DNA of 64,000 bases from JAQCEJ01 sp040881995 (GCA_040881995.1 JBBECD010000204.1:9406-73405), one strand, 5' to 3'; shown: positions 37,995-46,866, counted from the first letter of the stretch. Program-made: numbers and translations. The notes: generated by a model from the letters alone, not told the origin.

Positions 37995-39053
37995 ATGCCG
38001 ACGTTTTCGAGCGATGCGATTCTGGAAATGGCCCGCCGCGTGCTTGTGGGACTCGGCCTGCGGCCCGATGACGCCGTCATCGTGGCGCACGAACTGCGCG
38101 ACGCCAACCTCGTCGGGCACGACAGCCACGGCGTGATGCGGCTGATGCAATACGCCGGGTCGATCCGCGACGGACACATGCGGCCGGAAAGCCAAAGCGT
38201 CGTCCTCACCGAGACGCCGAGCTGGGCGCTGCTGGATGGGCAGTTTCAGTTTGGCCAAGTGACGATGACGCACGCATTGCGGCTCGGCATCGACAAAGCG
38301 AAAAAAACCGGCACGGCGACGGTGCTCGTCCGCAACTGCAATCACGTCGGCCGGCTGGGTTCGTACACCGAGCGAGCCGCTCAGCAGGGATTTTTCTGTC
38401 TGATGTGCGTCAACGCTCCGGGACCGGGAGGGGTGGCTCCGTACGGCGGATTGGATCGCATTCTGGGGACGAATCCGATTTCGATGGCGGCTCCGTATGG
38501 CGAAACGCAGTTCGTGCTCGACATGACGACGAGCATGGTCGCCGAGGGGAAGGTCCGCGTCGCTTTCCAAAAGGGGGAACCGATTCCAGCGGGTTGGATC
38601 ATCGACGCGAACGGCAAGCCGACGACGAATCCCGCCGATTTGTACGGCGATCCGCCAGGAAGTCCCCCCGGAGCGCTGTTGCCGCTCGGGGGCGAACTCG
38701 GTTTCAAAGGATTCGGACTGTCGGTGATGATCGATCTGCTGGCGGGGATTGTTTCCGGCAGCGGGATTATGCGCGACGACCTGCCGCGCGGGGCGAACGG
38801 GATTTGGCTCTATCTACTGGATATCAAAGCGGTCATCCCCCCCGAGGAATACGACAGGTGGATCGAAAAGTACGTCGCGGGAATCAAAAACTCGCGAAGA
38901 CAACCGGGCGTGACGGAAATCCTGATGCCCGGTGAAATCGAACAACGGCGGAAAGCCCAACGGCTGCAAGACGGCGTGTCGCTTCCCGAGGAGACCTGGC
39001 GACAGATCAATGAACTGGCCAAGTCGGTCGGTGTGAAACTGGATGACCTGTGA
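37995..39053 (+). CDS. Ldh-family NAD(P)-dependent oxidoreductase
   Basis: 352 residues, malate/L-lactate dehydrogenase fold (not the Rossmann LDH). Signature parts: LVGHDSHGVMRLMQY with the catalytic His region, VRNCNHVGRLGSYTERAA, GTNPISMAAP, FVLDMTTSMVAEGKV, and GYKG-like LGFKGFGLSVMIDLLAG. It reduces or oxidises 2-keto/2-hydroxy acids; relatives act on malate, ureidoglycolate or delta-piperidine carboxylate, so the substrate is open. ATG at 37995 starts the homologous part; the frame is open further upstream without similarity. Divergent from the SGNH gene, with 166 bases between. Confidence 0.88.
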   Translation: MPTFSSDAILEMARRVLVGLGLRPDDAVIVAHELRDANLVGHDSHGVMRLMQYAGSIRDGHMRPESQSVVLTETPSWALLDGQFQFGQVTMTHALRLGIDKAKKTGTATVLVRNCNHVGRLGSYTERAAQQGFFCLMCVNAPGPGGVAPYGGLDRILGTNPISMAAPYGETQFVLDMTTSMVAEGKVRVAFQKGEPIPAGWIIDANGKPTTNPADLYGDPPGSPPGALLPLGGELGFKGFGLSVMIDLLAGIVSGSGIMRDDLPRGANGIWLYLLDIKAVIPPEEYDRWIEKYVAGIKNSRRQPGVTEILMPGEIEQRRKAQRLQDGVSLPEETWRQINELAKSVGVKLDDL

Positions 39054-39188
39054 GTGTAGATAAGGAAAACGGGCGTTCGCAGACTGGCAACCGGACGAAG
39101 AATGTGTTAAAGAATTTGCATCCGGCGAGCCGTTTTTTGTGGATTGCCGATCGTTGAGTGTCAATTTGAAATTCGGGAGCGTAGAAGC

Positions 39189-39647
39189 GTGGAATCTGTA
39201 GCACAGTTGGCGAACAGTCTGATCGATCTGGTGATTGCGATCGGAAACGTCTTGTTGTCGGTCGTCGGTGTGATTCTTCCCTGGACGCCGCTGATCGTGT
39301 GGGTCGCTTTCTGGATGCTGGCGGTCAATTGGTCGAAACTTCGCCTCGTCTTGCTGCAAGGGGGCTGGATCGGAGTCGTCTTTATCGGACTGATGATGAT
39401 TCTGATCTGGGGAATGATCGCTCCCCCGGCGGAAGGGTTTCATCACTTCTTCGGTCTGACCGTGAGCAACTTCGTCGGCAAGACCGTCTACGTCGCGATT
39501 CTCTTCAGCATCATGTTTATCTGCGGCACGGTGCAACTCGCCGGGGTGTGCGATTGCTGCGTCAGGTTCCCGGAAGACGAAGTCGAAGCGGTTGCGCATG
39601 CGTTGCACGGGGACGATGATCATGCCCCTGGCGATCACGGTCATTGA
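39189..39647 (+). CDS. membrane protein of unknown function, 152 aa
   Basis: Probable GTG start with GGGAG upstream (a TTG 15 codons earlier is less likely). Three to four hydrophobic helices: LVIAIGNVLLSVVGVILPW, WIGVVFIGLMMILIWGMI, VYVAILFSIMFICGTVQL. They are followed by a short tail with CDCC (a Cys cluster at the membrane edge) and a His/Asp-rich end DDDHAPGDHGH. The tail could bind a metal, which is inference. No family recognised. It is 135 bases after the Ldh-family gene on the same strand and convergent with the acetyltransferase gene. Confidence 0.65.
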   Translation: MESVAQLANSLIDLVIAIGNVLLSVVGVILPWTPLIVWVAFWMLAVNWSKLRLVLLQGGWIGVVFIGLMMILIWGMIAPPAEGFHHFFGLTVSNFVGKTVYVAILFSIMFICGTVQLAGVCDCCVRFPEDEVEAVAHALHGDDDHAPGDHGH

Positions 39648-39665
39648 GAACCGTCGAATCTTGCC

Positions 39666-40298
39666 TTACGATGAATGTTTTTGGTCTCGCTGCGGCGGGC
39701 GGATCATCACGCGCGGTTTGATGCCCCAGTTCGCAAAATCCAACGCCTCTCGCAACTCGAATCCGTGCCGGCGATAGAAGTCGACGTTTCGTTCGAGCGA
39801 CGTCTCCAGATAACAGGCGAGATTGTCGGCATCGGCGATGTCGCAGGCATGCCGCATGAGAGCCCGGCCCAAGCCCTGGCCTTGAAACTCGGGCAACACG
39901 GCGATGTTCTGACAGTACCAGTGCGGCTGGTTCTTCATCAAGCGGCTGCGATGTTCCTGCATCATTACGGTAAACTGCATCAGTCGCCGGTAACTGCTGA
40001 ATGTCATGCGCAGGGGGGTCTGCCAGATTCCGGTGTGAATCAGCGACCAGAAACTCATGTCCCCTTCGCCCGGCTTTCGCCAGATGGCGACGGCACGGCA
40101 TTGCGGCGTGACCCATATTTTGCCGTAGCGGATTGCCCAGCGCATCCAGCTCCCGAACATCCACGCCCCCAGACGCTCGTATTCGGTACGGTCGCGGAAG
40201 ATGAAATCGAACATCGGTTCTTGGCGAAACCCCTCGATGAACGTTCGCGCGGCCAGCGGAATGTCCTCAGCCCTGAGATCCTGAACTTCCACGGACAT
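39666..40298 (-). CDS. GNAT-family N-acetyltransferase
   Basis: 210 residues. N-terminal MSVEVQDLRAEDIPLAARTF, then the acetyl-CoA-binding motif A VLPEFQGQGLGRALMRH (Q/R-x2-G-x-G/A form) and motif B with SLERNVDFYRRHGFE. Cytoplasmic. The acceptor may be a small molecule or a protein N-terminus and cannot be inferred. The middle segment (RLMQFTVMMQEHRSRLMKNQ) is longer than in the smallest GNATs, as in the family typified by bacterial histone acetyltransferase-like or yitI-like proteins. No operon partner. Confidence 0.88.
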   Translation of the reverse strand: MSVEVQDLRAEDIPLAARTFIEGFRQEPMFDFIFRDRTEYERLGAWMFGSWMRWAIRYGKIWVTPQCRAVAIWRKPGEGDMSFWSLIHTGIWQTPLRMTFSSYRRLMQFTVMMQEHRSRLMKNQPHWYCQNIAVLPEFQGQGLGRALMRHACDIADADNLACYLETSLERNVDFYRRHGFELREALDFANWGIKPRVMIRPPQRDQKHSS

Positions 40299-40453
40299 AA
40301 GCTAAAATTCTAATGGGAAACGCTGAAGACAGCCCGCCATCGTCACGGCTCAAAGCCTCTCAAATGTATGGCGGGATCAGAAGAGGATCAAGCGAGGGCC
40401 GCGTCAACCACGGCGGGATAGGGGATTTACCGATGAAGGCGAATCGAGAGCCG

Positions 40454-40753
40454 TCAGAGCATCAATGTGGCAACCGCCGCGGTGAGCAGCATCGCGGTAC
40501 CGGCGATTTTCACGAAGAAGGGAGACTGAAAGAGTTGAAAGCCTTCGAATCTGAAGTGGGAAACTTCGGGCATGGTTTCAGAAACGAGTTCGTTGGCGAT
40601 AAAGAAGATCAGCCCGATAAAAGCCAAGACCGGCAGCGGCAGCAGGTCGAGCCATCGCGCCGCTGCGACGTACCGCACGACGGGAATCAGAAACAGACCG
40701 AAGGCGATGGTGTTAATCCAGTAGGTGCGGAGAAACGCTTTGAGGATTTGCAT
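40454..40753 (-). CDS. small membrane protein, 99 aa, unknown
   Basis: Three hydrophobic stretches: WINTIAFGLFLIPVVRYV, LLPLPVLAFIGLIFFIANEL and FFVKIAGTAMLLTAAVATLM. A GTG twelve codons upstream could also start it; neither has a clear ribosome-binding site. The amino-acid composition is convincing for a real membrane protein. No function known. It sits 155 bases after the divergent start region of the acetyltransferase gene, alone. Confidence 0.55.
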   Translation of the reverse strand: MQILKAFLRTYWINTIAFGLFLIPVVRYVAAARWLDLLPLPVLAFIGLIFFIANELVSETMPEVSHFRFEGFQLFQSPFFVKIAGTAMLLTAAVATLML

Positions 40754-40820
40754 GACACGCGAAACGACAGAGACGGCGGATCGGATCACGAGAAAATGGG
40801 ATTGCCGATATCAGTTTCCT

Positions 40821-41333
40821 CTATCCGTATTCTGCAAAACGTTTGACGGCGGTTTCGACAAATTTAATCAAACTGCGACCTTGCGTCGAAGATGTCAGTG
40901 CCGTCCAGGCATGAAATGGATATGTCGTAGGCGAGTGCTGAGGTGCCAAATAGGGCCATGGATATTCCGGATTCGGGCCATCACCTGCAAGAGCTGGAGC
41001 TAATCGTTCTAATTCGTGAATCAACGGAGTGACGTTGTGCATCCAACTTTCAAAATGCTCATGTTGCTTGAAGCCAAAAATTGCGGCGATTCGATTTCGC
41101 TCGGATTTCTTCAAACTTCTGCTGCCGAGCGAACGGAGAAAATCCACAAATCCAACATGACTTTTTCGAGGTGGTTTGCCGGTACGCCAGAAATAAGCTT
41201 TACTGATCTTTTCGGTTAACATCTGAAGGTAATGAAGTTGATGACATGGGCCGGCATCATTTGCATTCAATAAACTCCAGATGGAAAAATCGGAATTCGC
41301 CTGCTGCCACCACAATTCCTGAGATCTGTTCAT
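40821..41333 (-). CDS. HEPN-like protein of a two-gene module
   Basis: 170 residues from MNRSQELWWQQANSDF. The N-terminal half (ACxQLHYLQMLTEKISKAYF-like pattern, then GKPPRKSHVGFVDFLRSL) has the helix pattern of HEPN domains, in which two long helices are joined by a loop ending in His. The typical R-x4-6-H catalytic motif is not obvious. The C-terminal part carries EYPWPYLAP and ends in a helix with GRSLIKFVETAVKRF. ATG at 41333 overlaps the stop of the upstream gene as ATGA, which strongly suggests translational coupling. HEPN proteins often act as RNases or toxins paired with an antidote, so that role is possible but unproven. Confidence 0.65.
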   Translation of the reverse strand: MNRSQELWWQQANSDFSIWSLLNANDAGPCHQLHYLQMLTEKISKAYFWRTGKPPRKSHVGFVDFLRSLGSRSLKKSERNRIAAIFGFKQHEHFESWMHNVTPLIHELERLAPALAGDGPNPEYPWPYLAPQHSPTTYPFHAWTALTSSTQGRSLIKFVETAVKRFAEYG

Positions 41334-41665
41334 TTTGTTCTTGGCCATGAAATAGCCTTTTCCAACGACCAACCCTCAGGTAATTGAATCTTCCCTTTCT
41401 GAATCCGATCCCATTGCTTGGGTGAAATATCGAGTACGGTCAACGTATGTTCGGTTTCCGTCCCCGTATCGACGCCAAAGTCGATTGGTTCGAGAGCATC
41501 ATCGCGCATTTCGACCATCATGTCATTGACTTCGATGAGTCGAATTTCCCGTTCGGGCGAACGATCGGGAAGATAATAAACCCGGCAGATCCCGGGGTCG
41601 ATCTTGCGATGCTGTCGGGCGTACCATGCCGCTATTTTTTTCGGGTCGAATATAGTTGTGGACAT
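41330..41665 (-). CDS. partner protein of the HEPN-like gene, unknown function
   Basis: 111 residues from MSTTIFDPKKIAAWYARQHR, with AGGA 8 bases before the ATG; the GTG five codons upstream is less likely. Distinct parts: YYLPDRSPEREIRLIEVND (a strand pair), LEPIDFGVDTGTETEHTL, and DISPKQWDRIQKGKIQLPEGW at the end. It looks like a small alpha/beta protein. No nucleotidyltransferase motif (GSRARG) is present. It is the first gene of the pair, and its stop overlaps the next ATG. A binding partner or antidote role is only inferred from the arrangement. Confidence 0.65.
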   Translation of the reverse strand: MSTTIFDPKKIAAWYARQHRKIDPGICRVYYLPDRSPEREIRLIEVNDMMVEMRDDALEPIDFGVDTGTETEHTLTVLDISPKQWDRIQKGKIQLPEGWSLEKAISWPRTK

Positions 41666-41746
41666 GCGAGATCCTGACACTGATCTGATGACGGATTGGC
41701 CTTAATACGAATATTTTAAGAATGCGAACGGCATGTGTCAATATGA

Positions 41747-42238
41747 TCAGTTAATCAGGCCTGCGATTTTCCCCACCACTTCACACGACCGCTCCCCCGT
41801 CCCCACAATTTCCATCGTTCTCGTTTCCGGTCCTGTGATGACGACCCTGATCCACAGCACGTCGCCGCGGAAGGCCTCCGGGACTTTGTCGGCCCACTCG
41901 ACGATGCAGACGTTGTCGGCGTGACATGACTCTTCGACGCCCAGGTCGAGGAATTCATCGACGTCCTTCATCCGATAGGCGTCGAAGTGGTAAATCACCA
42001 ATTCGGGGCCGGCGTATTCGTGGATCAGCACGAATGTCGGGCTGGTGACGTCGACCTCCGTGCCAATGGCGGTGGCGACGATCGCCTGCACCAGCCGTGT
42101 TTTGCCGGCTCCGAGGTCGCCGACGAGGGCGATCACCAGCCCCGGCGTGAGCAGCCGGCCCAGCAACTCGCCGAACGCCGCCGTCTCCGCTTCGTTGTGC
42201 ACGGCGAACTGATGGCGACAAGATTTCTGCGGGGACAT
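41747..42238 (-). CDS. tsaE: tRNA t6A biosynthesis ATPase TsaE
   Basis: 163 residues. Walker A in VGDLGAGKTRLVQAI, then TSPTFVLIHEY, FDAYRMKD and a Walker B-like CIVEWADK, all characteristic of TsaE. It is the ATPase that drives the TsaBD complex in forming N6-threonylcarbamoyladenosine. ATG at 42238 starts MSPQKSCRHQF; the longer frame upstream is the shadow of the next gene's leader. Divergent from the M81 peptidase gene. tsaB is 9 kb upstream in this window. Confidence 0.93.
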   Translation of the reverse strand: MSPQKSCRHQFAVHNEAETAAFGELLGRLLTPGLVIALVGDLGAGKTRLVQAIVATAIGTEVDVTSPTFVLIHEYAGPELVIYHFDAYRMKDVDEFLDLGVEESCHADNVCIVEWADKVPEAFRGDVLWIRVVITGPETRTMEIVGTGERSCEVVGKIAGLIN

Positions 42239-42343
42239 ATTTGAACTCCGGGAGCGATTATGACAGACTCTGATTCGTCGACAACCAGTCCGTGATATTT
42301 TTCCAACTCGAATTCGACTTTCATTGAACAGGCAGCGACCATC

Positions 42344-43870
42344 ATGATTATCGCCAGCGGGGGAATCCAGCACGAGACCAATACCTTTTCCCATGTGCCA
42401 ACGACGCTCGCCGACTTTCAGCGAGACAGCCAATGCGGGCCGAACTTCGAAGGGGGCGATTTTCTGCGGAAAATGTACTCCGGGACGGCGAAAATCCACG
42501 GCGGATATCTCGCCGGGGCGGAGGAGGCGAACATCGATCTTCGTCCGCTATTTTGCGCCCATGCACAACCCGCGGGCGCAGTGACGCAATCGGCGTTCGA
42601 CACCATGACCGATATGTTCCTCGATCGCCTGAAGAAACTCGGCCCCGTCGACGGAATTCTGCTCGATCTGCACGGCGCCATGGTTGCGGAAGATTTCGAA
42701 GACGCCGAGGGGGAATTCGCCCGCCGGGTCCGCGAGCAGGTCGGCATGGAGATTCCCATCGTGATGACGCTCGATTATCACGCCAACATCACCGCCCAGA
42801 TGGCGACGCTGGCGAATGTGATTATCGGTTACGACACGTACCCGCACGTCGACATGAATGAGCGCGGCCGCGAAGCGATTCTGCTGCTGAAGCAGATCAT
42901 CAACGGCGAAGTGACGCCGTGTATGACGTACGCTCAGGTGCCGCTGTTGACGTTGCCGCCGATGCAGTGCACGCTCCGCGAGCCGATGCGGACGCTGATG
43001 AATCAGGTGCACGAACTCGAAAGCCGGCCCGGCGTGCTGACGGCGACCGTGGCGATGGGTTTTCCGTACTGCGACATCCGCGACGTCGGCGTATCCGTTC
43101 TCGTGACGACCGATCGCAACCGCGAACAATCGCAAACTCTCGCGAAAGAACTCGCACACCGGCTGTGGGAGTTACGCGATGCTCTCGATCCCGATCTGAC
43201 GACGATTGAAGAGGTCATTCGCATTTCGCGCTCGCAACCACGCGGATTGATCGTGTTCGCCGATGGGTCCGACAATCCCGGCGGGGGTGCGCCGTGCGAT
43301 GGAACCGTCGCGCTCAAAGCATTGATCGATGCGAAGTTCGATGCTGCGATCGTCGGCGTGATGGCCGATCCCGAGACGGTCGCGCAGGCACACCAGGCCG
43401 GAATCGGCGCCACGATCAAAGCCCGTATCGGCGGCAAGATCGACGACCGTCATGGGGCGACTATCGAGACCGATGCCTATGTGAAAACGCTCGGCGACGG
43501 CAATTATATTTATCAAGGGGACATGATGCGAGGCGTGCAGGGGGATCTCGGCCGGATGGCGGTCCTGCTCGTCGACGGCGTGACGATCGTCCTCTCCGAA
43601 AACCGCCGGCAACTGCTCGATGCCGAGATGCTGCGGTGTGTGGGAATTATGCCCGAGCGGTATCGGTTGCTGGTGGTGAAGAGCGCTGTCCACTTCCGGG
43701 CCGACTTCGGACCCTTGGCAACGGCGATTTTCGACGCCGATACTCCGGGGATTCACCGGCCCGATTTTTCGAATTATGACTATCGCCGGCTCCGTCGTCC
43801 CGTATATCCTTTGGATAGAACAATCGAGTTCTCCCCGCAGTACACGACCAACGAAAGTCCGACACGGTGA
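42344..43870 (+). CDS. M81-family metallopeptidase (MlrC-like)
   Basis: 508 residues. Begins IIASGGIQHETNTFSHVPT, followed by DGILLDLHGAMVAEDFEDAE and VMTLDYHANITAQM, with His and Asp that form the zinc site in the MlrC family. The C-terminal domain includes SDNPGGGAPCDGT. Named after the microcystin-degrading MlrC, but most bacterial members lack toxin and probably cleave other small peptides or amides. Cytoplasmic, no signal. Its stop overlaps the start of the MFS transporter by four bases (GTGA), so the transporter may import the substrate or export the product. Confidence 0.9.
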   Translation: MIIASGGIQHETNTFSHVPTTLADFQRDSQCGPNFEGGDFLRKMYSGTAKIHGGYLAGAEEANIDLRPLFCAHAQPAGAVTQSAFDTMTDMFLDRLKKLGPVDGILLDLHGAMVAEDFEDAEGEFARRVREQVGMEIPIVMTLDYHANITAQMATLANVIIGYDTYPHVDMNERGREAILLLKQIINGEVTPCMTYAQVPLLTLPPMQCTLREPMRTLMNQVHELESRPGVLTATVAMGFPYCDIRDVGVSVLVTTDRNREQSQTLAKELAHRLWELRDALDPDLTTIEEVIRISRSQPRGLIVFADGSDNPGGGAPCDGTVALKALIDAKFDAAIVGVMADPETVAQAHQAGIGATIKARIGGKIDDRHGATIETDAYVKTLGDGNYIYQGDMMRGVQGDLGRMAVLLVDGVTIVLSENRRQLLDAEMLRCVGIMPERYRLLVVKSAVHFRADFGPLATAIFDADTPGIHRPDFSNYDYRRLRRPVYPLDRTIEFSPQYTTNESPTR

Positions 43871-45147
43871 GTCTGGATACAACTCCCGCCCCCCCGGCTA
43901 TACTCCTTCCTGCCGAACCGCCGATTGCCCTGTCGCCCGCGGATGCCGGGGAGATTCCCGCTGTTTGCGTCGCAGACGAACCGTCGCGCGTGCCGCTGTT
44001 GCTCGCGCTGATGTTTTCGCACACGCTTGTCGATACGTGCGCGGTGCTCATCGGTCCGTTGTGGGGGATGTTGCGCGAACGGTTCGGCTGGGGACAATCG
44101 GCGCTCTCGATTGTGCTGACGGTGCAGGCGTTGTCGCCGTCGCTGAGTCAGGGGGTCTTCGGCTATTTTCGCGACCGCCGCGAAGCGCGGTATCTGTTAT
44201 GGCTCGGTCCGATGATGGCGGCGATTTGTGCATCGCTCGTCGGCTGGATCACGAACAGTTACGTCCTCTGCGCGTCGATGATTCTTGCAGGGATCGGCAT
44301 CGGTGCCTATCATCCCGAGGCGGCGGTCTCGGCGAGCCGCATTTATCCGCAGTACAAAACTCGCGTGCTGTCGCTGTTTTTGTTCGGCGGCTGCGTGGGA
44401 CTCGCGGCGGGGCCGGTGATCAGCGGGATGACGGTCGCGTACTTCGACGGCATGAAAGGGTTGATCGTCGTCGGTCCGATTTTCGTGGTGCTCATCGGGC
44501 TGACGTACTGGCTGGGGCTGTCGAAAATACCAGCGCAACCGGTGAAGGCCGCCGGCCCGGCGAAGAGTATTCATCAAATGCTCGAAGGCAAAATCGGGCT
44601 GGCTTTGCTTATTCTGCTGACGTCGTCGCTAAGGCTCGTGCCGAACATGGCGATGGATAAGCTGCTGGCGTTTTATCTGTCGGCGAAGGGGGCGAACCCC
44701 TTTGTGATCGGTTGTTATCAATCGGTCTTTCTGGCGTCGGCGAGCATCGGCATGTTGCTGATGGCGTGGCGTTTTCCCGCCGGCGGCGAACGCAAAGCGA
44801 TGATGATCTGCCCGCTGATCGGTTTGCCTTTGATGTGGGGCCTCTCGCAAGAGAACGCACCGGCGTGGATGATGCTCGCGCTGCTTGTCCCCAGCGGTGC
44901 GATTCTGTGGGGGACGACGTCGGCGATCGTGTCGTTTGCGCATCAACAGTTTCCGCAGGGAGCGGGCGTCGCCTCGGCTTTGACGATGGGGGTCTCGTGG
45001 GGCGTCGGCGGAATTCTTCAAGCGCAGCTCACCAGCATCTTTGTCGCGCAGGGACATCCGCAGCGCGCATTTCTCGCGTTCATCCCGTGTTTGTTGATCT
45101 CCGCCACCGCCGCCTATTTTCTGCCCCGGCCTCGACGAGCGACGTAG
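43867..45147 (+). CDS. MFS transporter
   Basis: 426 residues with about 12 hydrophobic helices after a 40-residue Pro/Ala-rich start. The loop between helices 2 and 3 reads GYFRDRREARYLLW, a form of the G-x3-D-R/K-x-G-R signature. It resembles drug/fosmidomycin-resistance-type permeases in the SHTLVDTC-like region (FSHTLVDTCAVLIGPLWG). The substrate is unknown; coupling with the M81 peptidase gene (GTG start overlapping TGA) suggests a small peptide or related compound. The non-ATG start is supported by the exact overlap. Confidence 0.9.
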   Translation: MSLDTTPAPPAILLPAEPPIALSPADAGEIPAVCVADEPSRVPLLLALMFSHTLVDTCAVLIGPLWGMLRERFGWGQSALSIVLTVQALSPSLSQGVFGYFRDRREARYLLWLGPMMAAICASLVGWITNSYVLCASMILAGIGIGAYHPEAAVSASRIYPQYKTRVLSLFLFGGCVGLAAGPVISGMTVAYFDGMKGLIVVGPIFVVLIGLTYWLGLSKIPAQPVKAAGPAKSIHQMLEGKIGLALLILLTSSLRLVPNMAMDKLLAFYLSAKGANPFVIGCYQSVFLASASIGMLLMAWRFPAGGERKAMMICPLIGLPLMWGLSQENAPAWMMLALLVPSGAILWGTTSAIVSFAHQQFPQGAGVASALTMGVSWGVGGILQAQLTSIFVAQGHPQRAFLAFIPCLLISATAAYFLPRPRRAT

Positions 45148-45157
45148 CCATTCTTAA

Positions 45158-45257
45158 GGTTAGCCGCGACGCGAAGGGTTTCCGTAGCGGAACGCTTCAT
45201 GCGCGATTGGCGAAGCGGGAGCTTCGAAGACGTGCGTTCCCAAGCGGAGTATGGGAA
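45158..45257. repeat. composite repeat: GCCGCGACGCG element plus GTTCCCAAGC element
   Basis: GGTTAGCCGCGACGCGAAGG through GGAACGCTTCA (45158-45199) matches 17476-17515. AAGCGGGAGCTTCGAAGACG and TGCGTTCCCAAGCGGAG (45223-45257) match the inverse strand of 36376-36418 almost exactly over 34 bases. It starts 11 bases after the MFS stop. Confidence 0.75.
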
Positions 45258-45433
45258 GGAGAATCCGGTCGCAAATTTTTCCGAGAAAAGTTTTCAAATT
45301 CCACATTTTTTTCTGGACAAACGAAAAACCCGTAGGTAATGTCTTCGTTGTTGGTCTCTAGCTTGCGTCGAGCGCTCTGCTCATTCTGATCGCAAGCACG
45401 AACTTCAAAATGGTATCTGTAAATTAAGAAATC

Positions 45434-45508
45434 CTAACATAACCTCTGTGCCTCACGATTTGTTGCAAACGTTCAAGCGTTTTCGAGAAGCACAACCGGT
45501 TATGTTAG
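45434..45508. ncRNA. 75-nt structured element, copy 1
   Basis: CTAACATAACC (45434-45444) pairs perfectly with GGTTATGTTAG (45498-45508). TGTGC (45447-45451) pairs with GCACA (45490-45494), leaving an internal loop TC/ACC. A 38-base centre separates the arms, and AGAGTCTCT follows. The second copy at 52590-52664 aligns without gaps. Orientation and whether it is transcribed are unknown. It may be RNA, a mobile palindrome, or a recombination site. The remaining 45258-45838 has only a CTGGAG/CTCCAG hairpin at 45597-45616. Confidence 0.5.
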
Positions 45509-45838
45509 AGTCTCTAACACGCCGGATGACGATCAGTCGTTCGCCTGGACCGAATGGATTCGGAGCCGGTGATGAAACAGGGATGTTCAAATTCTGCTGG
45601 AGTTTCGTTGCTCCAGAGTCTTGGCAACCGGGGCGTTTTGCCGTTCACGATTTCTGCCGATGACGTTTTTCCCTCCCTTTTATCTCCCGCGTCAAATCGT
45701 TTCGTTTGTGGTGAATTCGCGGTATGAGTTGTTGGTCTCACTTTCGCTGCTAACAGCCGCCGGGCTGAGGTCGCGGGAGTGGTTCGAGGGGTTTTTCTTT
45801 TCAGCACAGGAAGTGCGTTCTCACAGGAGGGATTCGTC

Positions 45839-46600
45839 ATGGGCAAACCGTTTATTGGAATCAATGGGGATTTTCGTCCGAGCAAAAAAGAAGCCACGGC
45901 GTTGAGCTGGTTCAACACCGGTTATTACGATTCGGTGACGGCGTCGGGAGGCTTGCCCATTCTGATCCCCCCCTTCGCGAACGATGAAGACCTGAAGCAG
46001 CTTCTCAAGCAGCTCGACGGCCTGGTGCTCGCCGGTTGCACGATGGATCTCGACCCCGTCCGCATGGGCATGGACAAACACCCGCACACGCGGCCGATGC
46101 CCACGCGCCGCGAGGATTTCGATCGCCGATTATGCCGCAAGGCGGTGGAAATGCGACTGCCGATTCTTGCCATCGGTTCGGGCATGCAACTGCTCAATGT
46201 GATATGCGGCGGCACGCTGTTTCAGCACGTTCCCGAAGACATTCCGCGCAGCCTGCATCACAACGACGGCGTCGAAGCGAACCTGCGTCATATTATCGAC
46301 ATCGTCCCCGGCAGCCGCATGGACAAGATTTACGGCCCCGGTGAAATTCGCGTCAACAGCCAGCATCACATGGCCGTCGATCAGGTCGCCGGCATGTTCA
46401 GCGTGTCGGCCCGCTGTCCCGACGGAGTGATCGAATCGATTGAATCGACCGAAGAAAACTGGTACGCCGTCGGCGTGCAATGGCATCCCGAAAACGAGAC
46501 GTCGTCGGCGCTCGATATGCAGGTCTTCGAGAATTTCCTCGAAGCCTGCCGGGAAGCGACCCCGCAAATCATCCCCATGCCGGTCCGCAAAGCGGCGTGA
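45839..46600 (+). CDS. C26-type glutamine amidotransferase-like protein, catalytic Cys replaced by Ser
   Basis: 253 residues, fold of gamma-glutamyl-GABA hydrolase (PuuD-like). Recognisable: DSVTASGGLPILIPP, LVLAGCTMDLDP, and VGVQWHPEN with His216 and Glu218 of the triad. The nucleophile elbow, normally GIC-R-GMQLLN, is AIGSGMQLLN: Ser114 stands where Cys is required and Gly115 replaces Arg. The usual thiol-ester chemistry is therefore impossible; it may be a Ser hydrolase, a binding protein or inactive. AGGAGGG precedes the ATG at good spacing, so it is well expressed in principle. Followed by a strong terminator. Confidence 0.88.
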   Translation: MGKPFIGINGDFRPSKKEATALSWFNTGYYDSVTASGGLPILIPPFANDEDLKQLLKQLDGLVLAGCTMDLDPVRMGMDKHPHTRPMPTRREDFDRRLCRKAVEMRLPILAIGSGMQLLNVICGGTLFQHVPEDIPRSLHHNDGVEANLRHIIDIVPGSRMDKIYGPGEIRVNSQHHMAVDQVAGMFSVSARCPDGVIESIESTEENWYAVGVQWHPENETSSALDMQVFENFLEACREATPQIIPMPVRKAA

Positions 46601-46623
46601 TTCGGTTTTGCAGCGAATTGAAA

Positions 46624-46666
46624 AAAACGAGAACCCGGTTCCCATCAAGGGCCGGGTTTTCGTTTT
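46624..46666 (+). terminator. rho-independent terminator
   Basis: AAAACGAGAACCCGG (46624-46638) pairs with CCGGGTTTTCGTTTT (46652-46666) with a single G-T wobble, ending in a T tract. Starts 24 bases after the amidotransferase-like stop. Confidence 0.85.
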
Positions 46667-46673
46667 CCGAAGC

Positions 46674-46717
46674 GGTGGGTCAGCGCGGCGTACCGTCGCT
46701 CGACGCCACCCTACGGA
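46674..46717. repeat. half copy of the GGTGGGTCAGCG / CACCCTAC element
   Basis: GCGGTGGGTCAGCGCGGCG and CGTCGCTCGACGCCACCCTA match the right half of the large hairpin at 63802-63904. Confidence 0.65.
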
Positions 46718-46814
46718 GACCTTGCGTTCCTCGGCGGAGTTTGGGAACGAGGAAGGAAGAACCCTCACTTGCGCTTTTTGAAGTTGCCCATTCCCAAACA
46801 CCGATTCGACAAAA

Positions 46815-46866
46815 CACGAAACATCAATTCCTCGATAAGGCGCCTGGTTGCGCGAAGCGCGGTCGG
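46815..46866. repeat. segment shared with 15404-15452
   Basis: Second copy of the CATCAA(T/C)TCCTC ... GTTGCGCGAAGCG block. It is followed, as at the first copy, by GCGCGC-rich DNA (46966-47035, GCGCGCATTTGGCGCGCG). No gene is supported in 46667-47370 despite short open frames. Confidence 0.6.
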
